64,000 bases of DNA from an uncultured Clostridia bacterium (GTDB lineage Bacteria > Bacillota > Clostridia > UBA1381). The number at the start of each line of letters is the position of its first letter. Position 1 is the stretch's first letter. Location of the stretch: NCBI GenBank assembly GCA_934454215.1, contig CAKSGG010000003.1:20428-84427 (forward strand), in the 5' to 3' direction. A program made the position numbers and the translations under genes. This document shows, piece after piece, positions 40,611-47,265 of the stretch. The notes under the pieces are model-generated. The model was given only the letters and a program-made list of their open reading frames with translations. It ran no database searches and had not been told where the DNA came from.

Positions 40611-40629
40611 TTTAAATCCGCCCTTTCAT
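40585..40629. repeat. 45-bp exact direct repeat, copy B (junction of GGRG-type gene and cassette)
   Basis: Identical to 39991-40035. In this copy the MKGRI codons are the real end of the preceding gene, so this is the likely parental junction. Confidence 0.9.
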
Positions 40630-40986
40630 ATATTTTTTGTATTTTTTAAAAGTTTTAGCATCTAAATATTCTGCATCTGACCGATTAAAATTTTTGTCAT
40701 AATAATGTATATGCAGTACCGGTTTGTGATTTCCAGTCAAGCCGGGTTCTGGATAATAAGCAATTTCTGCTTGTAAATAATGATCTTTGCCATAAATTCT
40801 TAACATATTCATAGTGCCATCCTTATGGAGTTTCATATACATATTACTTGAATGTGCTTCAGCCGGTAAATCGTGTAAGCCTGTACCTTCAATTCCTTTT
40901 AGAATTTTAACTCCTTCATATGTGCCAACTGTTTCATAAGTGTATGCAACATTATTTCCTGCTGCGAAAGTTCCTCTTCCTCCCAT
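40612..40986 (-). CDS. GGRG-type small protein, candidate toxin domain of phage/polymorphic-toxin origin
   Basis: The 124-residue protein starts MGGRGTFAAGNNVAYTYETV and ends KTFKKYKKYMKGRI. The core has KILKGIEGTGLHDLPAEAHS, MYMKLHKDGTMNMLRIYGKD and TGNHKPVLHIHYYDKNFNRS, rich in His and aromatic residues. A GGRG start is familiar from C-terminal domains of clostridial phage head-associated and toxin-like proteins; that link is from memory and needs a search. ATG 40986 (one base after the DUF4417 stop, with AAAGGCGG upstream) is preferred over 41022. It is followed directly by a small acidic protein gene, the order of a toxin-immunity pair. No activity is claimed. Confidence 0.6.
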   Translation of the reverse strand: MGGRGTFAAGNNVAYTYETVGTYEGVKILKGIEGTGLHDLPAEAHSSNMYMKLHKDGTMNMLRIYGKDHYLQAEIAYYPEPGLTGNHKPVLHIHYYDKNFNRSDAEYLDAKTFKKYKKYMKGRI

Positions 40987-40987
40987 A

Positions 40988-41608
40988 TTACCGTACCGCC
41001 TTTCTTGACACCATATAATCAACCTTGATTATATCTCCCTGCATTTCATCAAAAGGTGTTCCGAAACATATTATTTTTGAAGGCTGTATTTTTTCAAGCA
41101 TCGCATTGTAGCCGCGCATAAAGTTTATTTTGGTTTTCTTGCAGCCTATCATTCCGACAGCCACAATACTGCCTTCTTCAATGCCGTCAAAACAAAAATC
41201 ATAGCTTTGGGATAATCCCCAGCTTATTGTGGGAATTACAGTCAGCCCTTTACTTTGCCAATATGCGCCTACCCAACGGTTTTTGGCAACGCTTTCAAGC
41301 TGCCGCCATAAATTCATATCTGCATATGTAGAAAAATCAGGCGTTAGTAAGAATTTATACTGTGAATATTTGTTTAAAGACCGTTCGGGATTATCATATA
41401 TTCCGTTAAAACGGTAATCATCGACAAAAAAATGAACGCCGTTTTTCTTATTTGTTTCATTATCATTTGCCTTAGTATCCGAACACGCAATCAAGCGAAT
41501 ATCATTTACATCTATTTTTTGTTTTCTTATAAGCGGAATTTCCCACCGCCCGTCAGCTTGATAAGAGTTTCTCATAAACAGCGGATTGTACCGCCTTTTA
41601 TATGGCAA
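40988..41608 (-). CDS. DUF4417-family protein
   Basis: The 206-residue protein matches the DUF4417 family known from clostridial phages and mobile elements: YNPLFMRNSYQADGRWEIP, KKNGVHFFVDDYRFNGIYDNP near 56, YKFLLTPDFSTYADM near 86, RWVGAYWQSKGLTVIPTISWG near 110 and SYDFCFDGIEEGSIVAVG near 133, ending with IICFGTPFDEMQGDIIKVDY. The family's function is unknown. The start is probably TTG 41608, overlapping the previous gene by 11 bases; ATG 41575 is an alternative lacking a well-spaced ribosome site. It is part of the island operon. Confidence 0.8.
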   Translation of the reverse strand: MPYKRRYNPLFMRNSYQADGRWEIPLIRKQKIDVNDIRLIACSDTKANDNETNKKNGVHFFVDDYRFNGIYDNPERSLNKYSQYKFLLTPDFSTYADMNLWRQLESVAKNRWVGAYWQSKGLTVIPTISWGLSQSYDFCFDGIEEGSIVAVGMIGCKKTKINFMRGYNAMLEKIQPSKIICFGTPFDEMQGDIIKVDYMVSRKAVR

Positions 41609-42140
41609 TACCGAAAAGCTTACAAAGCTTTATTTCATAATCGGTATAATATTCGCCGCTGTAATTAAGCCATTTATAATAGAATTTTAAGGCGTAATTT
41701 GCCGCCTCAAGGCTTATTTCAAAACGTTCCGCAATATCATGTACATCAGTAAGCTTGTATTTGTGAATAAGTACGGGCGGGGCTAATGCAAATTTTGCAA
41801 AGAATTTTGCTTCCGCTTCCGCAAGCTCACTGTCTTCGGTATGGTCAAGTACAATATGTCCGGCCTCGTGCATAATTGTATTATTAATTCTGCCGTCTGA
41901 TTTGCTGTCATTGTAAAAAATGTACCACTTGCCGAAACGCTTAACGGAAAAGCCGTCTTCACTTTGTTTCAGCATTAGTTTTTGTACTTCCTGCGGTTTT
42001 GAGGAATAGGGAATAATTTTTACACCAAGCTTTATTGCTATCTCAAATACGTTTATGGGTGTGCAGTGTATATCTAATTTATCAAACACATCTACCACCG
42101 TTTTCTTTATTTCTTCATATCTTGCGCCGCTTAATAACAA
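41598..42140 (-). CDS. ImmA/IrrE-family metallopeptidase
   Basis: The 180-residue protein has the HExxH zinc site in NTIMHEAGHIVLDH near residue 88, with the third ligand Glu in the following AEAEAKFFAKFALAPP helix, as in the ImmA/IrrE (DUF955) family. A TTG start at 42140 follows GAGGAG at eight bases. ImmA proteases cleave partner XRE repressors to induce mobile elements, and an XRE gene is five bases upstream. It therefore probably forms the anti-repressor half of the island's switch. Confidence 0.88.
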   Translation of the reverse strand: MLLSGARYEEIKKTVVDVFDKLDIHCTPINVFEIAIKLGVKIIPYSSKPQEVQKLMLKQSEDGFSVKRFGKWYIFYNDSKSDGRINNTIMHEAGHIVLDHTEDSELAEAEAKFFAKFALAPPVLIHKYKLTDVHDIAERFEISLEAANYALKFYYKWLNYSGEYYTDYEIKLCKLFGIAI

Positions 42141-42145
42141 TACTC

Positions 42146-42457
42146 TTACTCCTCACCGAATAATGCGCTGATAAGCTCTTTTTTTTCCTGAATAGTCATT
42201 TTTGAAGCGTTTCGGGCTATAATTCTTTCTATTTTCGGAAAATCAAAATCCTCATTGCTTTCGCACCCCAATAAATAATCAGATGTTGTATGAAGTGCAG
42301 TAGCAATATTTGCAACCGTATCGCTTTTGGGCTGTCTTTCTCCCGAAACATACCGGCATAATGTAGCGGTAGTAACGCCTATTTTTTCCGCAAGCTCCTT
42401 TTGCGTCATATTATTCTTTTCCAATAATAAAGACAGTCTGTCTGTAAAAATGCTCAT
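42146..42457 (-). CDS. XRE-family repressor (ImmR-like)
   Basis: The 103-residue protein has an N-terminal HTH (MTQKELAEKIGVTTATLCRYVSGERQP, cited as QKELAEKIGVTTATLCRYVS, residues ~18-40) and a short C-terminal helix region likely used for dimerisation or ImmA cleavage. It is the first gene of the minus-strand island and its promoter carries two AACGGTAATT sites, consistent with autoregulation. The pair with an ImmA-type protease resembles the ImmR/ImmA control of integrative elements, but no integrase, att site or conjugation gene is visible. Confidence 0.88.
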   Translation of the reverse strand: MSIFTDRLSLLLEKNNMTQKELAEKIGVTTATLCRYVSGERQPKSDTVANIATALHTTSDYLLGCESNEDFDFPKIERIIARNASKMTIQEKKELISALFGEE

Positions 42458-42477
42458 ATCTCCGACCTCCTCTTATA

Positions 42478-42516
42478 AATTACCGTTATTATAACATGAA
42501 TTACCGTTTGTGTCAA
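42478..42516 (-). promoter_or_regulatory. Island promoter with two direct-repeat operators
   Basis: On the minus strand TTGACA (42516-42511), 17 bp, TATAAT (42493-42488). The decamer AACGGTAATT occurs at 42508-42499 in the spacer and at 42487-42478 just after the -10, 21 bp (two helical turns) apart. It is a likely XRE operator pair. Confidence 0.82.
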
Positions 42517-42590
42517 TAACTTTAATAAAAAATATATTATGCTTTTTCCGAAAATAATATAAATAACGGGAAAAATTTCTTAAAAACATC

Positions 42591-42619
42591 TTGATTATTG
42601 CCCGATACAATGTTATAAT
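42591..42619 (+). promoter_or_regulatory. Promoter of the L,D-transpeptidase gene
   Basis: TTGATT (42591-42596), 17 bp, TATAAT (42614-42619). Confidence 0.75.
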
Positions 42620-42688
42620 AATATTACCTTATCGGGGTCTGCGGATAGGGCTGATAAAATACTTGCAGACGGAAAGGCACGAGTGTTT

Positions 42689-44098
42689 ATGAATAAAAAA
42701 ATCACCGCATTGGTTTTGGCGGTTCTTATGTGTTTCGGAGCGGTTTCTTTTGCCGATACGGACGCAGACGGTACAGCGGTATCGGACATTAAAATTGAGA
42801 GTACGGAGCAGCCCGACGCAGCGGCGAAACCCGAGACAACGGAACAGCCCGAAACAACAGCAGAGCCCGAGAGTACGGAACAACCCGAAACAACGGCAGA
42901 ACCCGGGAGTACGGAACAGCCCGAAATAACGGTCAAACCCGAGCCGACACTTGCTCCCGAAACGCTTGCGGATACGGTCGATATAAAAATCGAAATGATA
43001 AAGCACCCTATTGTTCAGGATTCGTTTGCAAAATTAGAGCTTTATTCGCAGAGCGGAGAGCTGCTGGGAACACAGCGGGAATGGGTCGGCGGAATTACCG
43101 ACAGCATTGATTTAAGCTTTTCCGTTCCGCAGTATACATTGGGAGAAACGTTCAAATTAAAGCTTGTTGAGGGCTTGCAGTACGTTGAATATTATAACGA
43201 TAAATATTACCCGGGGAATGAGTTTTCAATTCAGACATACGGTTATACGGACGATAACGGAAATTACATAAAGGGAAATTCGTTTATTTTGACGGGCGAC
43301 CCGAAATATAAAATTGCAATTGTTATGTATAATCAAAACGGTATGATGTCGCTTGCACCTAAAGCCCGCTTTATTGACGGCGTTACATATGTGCCTGTCC
43401 GTCAGGCAGCGGAAAGTCTGGGCTTAAATGTTCGTTATGACAGCCGTTATAACAGCGTTGCGGTAAGTATAGGAAAAAAAGAAATTGCCTATAACATAGG
43501 CTCGTCAACCACGAACTTTTTCGGAACGGACAAGCAGATGCAGGGAATAACACGCTCGATTGAGGGATATGTGTTTGTCCCCGTAAGAAGTCTTGCCGAA
43601 TCATTCGGTGCTGACGTTGATGTAAAGGATTTCGGCGACCATTATGACGTTATACTCGGCAAATCAAAAACGGTAACGGATTACTTTAATTCAATGCCGC
43701 CGAATGCAAAGGGTATCGGCTCGCAGACAAATTATCTTGTATGGGTTTCAAAGCATGAATATAAAGTAAGAGTTTATAAGGGTCAGCAGTACCGCTGGGA
43801 GCAGATTGCGGAATATCCGTGTGCCATAGGTGCGCCCGGTACGCCGACGGTAACGGGTCAGTTCAGTTATTTCAGCCGTGAATCGGTATGGGATTACGGT
43901 ACATATTATGTAGGTCCGATAATGAGATTTTATAACGGATATGCGCTTCACTCAACACTGCGCTATTACGGCGGCGGAGAATACGACGGACGTGTGGGCG
44001 TACAGATTTCGCACGGCTGTGTAAGATTAAAGCCTGCGGCAATCGAATGGATGGTAAATACAATTCCGCTTTATTCAAGAGTATGGGTAACGGAGTAA
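42689..44098 (+). CDS. L,D-transpeptidase (YkuD) with copper-amine-oxidase-N-like domain
   Basis: The 469-residue secreted protein has a signal peptide (NKKITALVLAVLMCFGAVSFA), a Thr/Glu/Pro linker with near-repeats of TEQPETTAEP(E/G)S (residues ~38-85), a beta region (~95-210), a copper-amine-oxidase-N/stalk domain (APKARFIDGVTYVPVRQAAE, then GYVFVPVRSLAESFGADVDV, ~225-335) and a C-terminal YkuD domain (~350-469). YALHSTLRY and ISHGCVRL hold the catalytic His and Cys. It should form 3-3 crosslinks or anchor proteins on the wall. GTG 42683, two codons earlier, is an alternative start with better ribosome-site spacing. Confidence 0.88.
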   Translation: MNKKITALVLAVLMCFGAVSFADTDADGTAVSDIKIESTEQPDAAAKPETTEQPETTAEPESTEQPETTAEPGSTEQPEITVKPEPTLAPETLADTVDIKIEMIKHPIVQDSFAKLELYSQSGELLGTQREWVGGITDSIDLSFSVPQYTLGETFKLKLVEGLQYVEYYNDKYYPGNEFSIQTYGYTDDNGNYIKGNSFILTGDPKYKIAIVMYNQNGMMSLAPKARFIDGVTYVPVRQAAESLGLNVRYDSRYNSVAVSIGKKEIAYNIGSSTTNFFGTDKQMQGITRSIEGYVFVPVRSLAESFGADVDVKDFGDHYDVILGKSKTVTDYFNSMPPNAKGIGSQTNYLVWVSKHEYKVRVYKGQQYRWEQIAEYPCAIGAPGTPTVTGQFSYFSRESVWDYGTYYVGPIMRFYNGYALHSTLRYYGGGEYDGRVGVQISHGCVRLKPAAIEWMVNTIPLYSRVWVTE

Positions 44099-44131
44099 TA
44101 AAAAAAGGATTGCGTTAAGCAATCCTTTTTT
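44099..44131. terminator. Bidirectional terminator between the transpeptidase gene and gapA
   Basis: AAAAAAGGATTGC-GTTAA-GCAATCCTTTTTT, between converging genes. Confidence 0.92.
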
Positions 44132-44147
44132 ATGTTAAAGACTATGA

Positions 44148-45185
44148 TTATGCAAGCTCTGCAAAATACTTGATTGTTCTTACCATCTGTGATGTGTATG
44201 AATTTTCGTTATCATACCATGAAACAACCTGAACTTCATATAAATCATCGGCAATCTTTGATACCATTGTCTGAGTTGCGTCGAACAATGAACCGTATCT
44301 CATACCGATAACGTCTGATGAAACGATAGGATCTGTGTTGTAGCCGAATGACTCTGAAGCAGCAGCCTTCATAGCGGCGTTGATACCGTCAACAGTTACG
44401 TCAGCGCCCTTAACAACAGCTGTAAGAATTGTTGTTGAACCTGTAGGAACAGGAACTCTCTGTGCCGAACCGATAAGTTTGCCGTTCAATTCCGGAATAA
44501 CAAGACCGATTGCCTTTGCAGCACCTGTTGAGTTAGGAACGATGTTTGCGGCACCTGCTCTTGCTCTTCTCAAATCGCCCTTTCTGTGAGGACCGTCAAG
44601 AATCATCTGGTCGCCTGTGTAAGCGTGGATTGTTGACATGATACCGCTCTGAATAGGAGCATAATCATTAAGAGCCTTAGCCATCGGAGCCAAGCAGTTT
44701 GTAGTACACGAAGCAGCCGAAATGATTGTATCGTCAGCTGTCAATGTATCTTCATTTACCGAGAATACTATAGTCTTAAGGTCGTTTCCTGCCGGAGCTG
44801 AAATAACAACCTTCTTAGCGCCTGCATTGATGTGCGCCTGTGATTTTTCCTTTGAGCAGTAGAAGCCTGTACACTCAAGAACAACGTCTACGCCGATTTC
44901 TCCCCAAGGAAGTTCAGCAGCGTTAGCCATAGCGTAAATCTTCAGCGTCTTGCCGTCAACCGTGATTGTACCTGCCTCATCGTCAGCCGATACTGTGTGA
45001 AGATTTTCACCAATCTTACCGCAGTAACCGCCCTGTGCCGTATCATACTTTAATAAATCAGCAAGCATTGAAGGCTTTGTCAAGTCGTTGATAGCAACAA
45101 CCTCATAACCCTCTGCGCCAAACATCTGTCTGAATGCAAGACGTCCTATACGTCCGAAACCGTTAATTGCAACTTTAACTGCCAT
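44148..45185 (-). CDS. gapA: Glyceraldehyde-3-phosphate dehydrogenase
   Basis: The 345-residue glycolytic enzyme has the NAD fold VAINGFGRIGRLAFRQMF, Asp in VAINDLT (NAD preference), the catalytic ISAASCTTNCLAPMAK near 153, HAYTGDQMILDGPHRKGDLR near 180, GAAKAIGLVIPELNGKLIGS and WYDNENSYTSQM near the end. Ribosome site AGGAGG lies before the ATG. It is monocistronic; other glycolytic genes (pgk, tpi) are not adjacent. Codon usage is noticeably biased toward a small set, fitting high expression. Confidence 0.96.
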   Translation of the reverse strand: MAVKVAINGFGRIGRLAFRQMFGAEGYEVVAINDLTKPSMLADLLKYDTAQGGYCGKIGENLHTVSADDEAGTITVDGKTLKIYAMANAAELPWGEIGVDVVLECTGFYCSKEKSQAHINAGAKKVVISAPAGNDLKTIVFSVNEDTLTADDTIISAASCTTNCLAPMAKALNDYAPIQSGIMSTIHAYTGDQMILDGPHRKGDLRRARAGAANIVPNSTGAAKAIGLVIPELNGKLIGSAQRVPVPTGSTTILTAVVKGADVTVDGINAAMKAAASESFGYNTDPIVSSDVIGMRYGSLFDATQTMVSKIADDLYEVQVVSWYDNENSYTSQMVRTIKYFAELA

Positions 45186-45232
45186 TGTAAATTCCTCCTA
45201 AAATTATATTTCAGGCATTATGCCTTTCCTAT

Positions 45233-45261
45233 ATTCTACCTCAAAAATAAAAAATATACAA
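45233..45261 (-). promoter_or_regulatory. Promoter of gapA
   Basis: On the minus strand TTGTAT (45261-45256), 17 bp, TAGAAT (45238-45233). Confidence 0.65.
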
Positions 45262-45390
45262 GGGTATTTGACAAATTTTTATCGAATTATTATTTTTGCA
45301 CAAATACGCAAGCTATTACGCCGATAATTTAGTTATTTTTGGGACATATTATCTCTGTTTTGTAATTATATTGTTTTTTTGCTAAAACTA

Positions 45391-45419
45391 TTGAATTTTT
45401 GCATAAAAAATGATATAAT
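45391..45419 (+). promoter_or_regulatory. Promoter of recJ
   Basis: TTGAAT (45391-45396), 17 bp, TATAAT (45414-45419). Confidence 0.75.
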
Positions 45420-45452
45420 TAGAAGATAAATAATAAGGAAAGCTTTTGAAAT

Positions 45453-47162
45453 ATGATAAAAAAAATCTGGCAGTACAAAAATGAAAAAATAAAACGGGAG
45501 GACATTGAGGCAATTACGTCAAACCTGCATATTCCCCCGATTTTTGCCACCATTCTCATAAACAGGGAAATCCCGAAATCCGAAATGCTTCCGTTTTTGC
45601 AGAAGTCTATGAAAAATATCGTAAATCCCATGTTCATGACGGATATGGACAAGGCGGCGGAGCGGATTGAACAGGCGGTGAAACATAAAGAAAAAATCGT
45701 GGTTTACGGCGATTATGACGTTGACGGGATAACCTCAACGGCACTGCTGTACGATTTTCTGATGTCGCTCGGTGCGGACGTAAGCTATTATATTCCCGAC
45801 CGTCACGACGAGGGCTACGGACTTAATATTATGGCGGTAAACAAGCTTATAAAGCAGGGCGCAAAGCTGATGATTACGGTCGACTGCGGAATTACCGCCG
45901 TGGGCGAGGTTGAATTTGCCGCATTGCAGGGCATGGACGTTATAATTACCGACCACCATACCTGCAAAGAGCGTATACCGACAGCTGCAAAGGCGGTTAT
46001 AAATCCCAAGCGTGACGACGAGTACCCGTTCAAGGAGCTTGCCGGAGTGGGTGTTGCGTTTAAGCTTATGCTTGCGGTGGTCGTTAAACTGGGAATGAAT
46101 ACAACCGAATATTTCAACAAATATATAGACCTTGCCGCAATCGGTACGGTTGCCGATGTTGTTCCGCTTGTCGAGGAAAACAGAATTATAACCGACAGGG
46201 GCGTAAAGGCACTGCGTACGACCAATCGTGAGGGAATCAGAGCAATGCTCGATGCGGGAAAGATAAGCCCCGACAATATAACGGCGGCAACGATTGCATT
46301 CTTTATTTCGCCCAGACTTAACGCCGCAGGACGCTTGGGAAAAGCGGATATGAGCGTAGAACTGCTTCTTTGCCGTGATTCGGCAAAGGCGGAGGAAACG
46401 GCGGTGGAGCTTGAACAGCTTAACAGGGAAAGACGGCTTACGGAACAGAAAATCTGGAACGAGGCTGTCGAGATGATAGAGAGCGACCCGAATTTTGAGA
46501 AGAAAAAAGTAATTGTTCTGGCGAAAGAGGGCTGGCATCAGGGCGTAATCGGAATTGTTGCGTCACGCATATGCGAAAAATATTACAAGCCGTGTATTCT
46601 GATTTCACATTCAAACGGAATCGGAAAGGGCTCGGGCAGAAGCACGGAGGGCTTGGATTTGTTCGAGGCGCTGTCGGAGTGCGGGGACGAGCTGACTATG
46701 TTCGGCGGTCACAAGGTGGCGGCGGGCTTAACGATAAATGTTTCGGAGCTTGATAAATTTACGGAAAAGATAAACAAATATGCCGCAGAGCATATGAGCG
46801 AAGAGGATTTTATTCCGAAAATAAAGATAGACTGCGCTGTGTCGGAAAAGGCGGTAACGCTTGAAAATGCGGAGCTTCTGACAAAGCTTGAACCGTTCGG
46901 AACGGGCAATGAAAAGCCCGTGTTTGCAATGAGAGGCGCAGAGATTGTATATATAAACGCAATGGGGAGTGAAAACAAGCATCTGCGTATGTCGGTGCGC
47001 AAAAACGGCAGACAGTTAAACTGCATAGGCTTTTTCATGGGCGCATATGCGCAGGAACTGAAGACAGGCGATATTGTGAACCTTGCGTTTCAAATGGATA
47101 TAAACACGTATCAGGGGAACAGGGGGGTGCAGTTGATGTTAAAGGATATTCAGACAACGTGA
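45453..47162 (+). CDS. recJ: Single-stranded-DNA-specific exonuclease RecJ
   Basis: The 569-residue protein has the DHH phosphoesterase motifs VVYGDYDVDGITSTALLYDF near 80, MITVDCGITAVGE near 140, VIITDHHTCKERIP near 160 (DHH) and IGTVADVVPL near 230. The DHHA1 part has SHSNGIGKGSGRSTEGLDLF near 395 and MFGGHKVAAGLTI near 420, and an OB-like C-terminus follows. It degrades single-stranded DNA 5'-3' in recombination and repair. The stop codon TGA lies in the left edge of repeat R7, and rel follows after that repeat, the recJ-rel order seen in many Firmicutes. Confidence 0.95.
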   Translation: MIKKIWQYKNEKIKREDIEAITSNLHIPPIFATILINREIPKSEMLPFLQKSMKNIVNPMFMTDMDKAAERIEQAVKHKEKIVVYGDYDVDGITSTALLYDFLMSLGADVSYYIPDRHDEGYGLNIMAVNKLIKQGAKLMITVDCGITAVGEVEFAALQGMDVIITDHHTCKERIPTAAKAVINPKRDDEYPFKELAGVGVAFKLMLAVVVKLGMNTTEYFNKYIDLAAIGTVADVVPLVEENRIITDRGVKALRTTNREGIRAMLDAGKISPDNITAATIAFFISPRLNAAGRLGKADMSVELLLCRDSAKAEETAVELEQLNRERRLTEQKIWNEAVEMIESDPNFEKKKVIVLAKEGWHQGVIGIVASRICEKYYKPCILISHSNGIGKGSGRSTEGLDLFEALSECGDELTMFGGHKVAAGLTINVSELDKFTEKINKYAAEHMSEEDFIPKIKIDCAVSEKAVTLENAELLTKLEPFGTGNEKPVFAMRGAEIVYINAMGSENKHLRMSVRKNGRQLNCIGFFMGAYAQELKTGDIVNLAFQMDINTYQGNRGVQLMLKDIQTT

Positions 47163-47238
47163 AAAATAAGCGGCGTATCTTACCGCTTTCAAATGCTTGA
47201 ATATTAATATACGTCTGCGCATTTTCAAGCGTCAATCT
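47160..47238 (+). repeat. R7: truncated TAAGCGGC repeat between recJ and rel
   Basis: GAAAAATAAGCGGCGTATCTTAC is followed by the inner stem CGCTTTCAAATGC / GCATTTTCAAGCG over an ATATTAATAT loop. The right outer arm with CTTGCTTC is missing. Confidence 0.75.
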
Positions 47239-47265
47239 CATATTAAACAGTAACGGAGGATTATC

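Noticed and set aside
42838..42965. Repetitive DNA in the transpeptidase gene as a mobile repeat
   Set aside because: It encodes an in-frame TEQPETTAEP-type linker typical of secreted wall proteins, so it is protein-level low complexity.
45735..46538. 267-codon minus-strand frame opposite recJ
   Set aside because: Antisense shadow of the recJ DHH domain; composition is Cys/Tyr/Arg-rich nonsense without family motifs.
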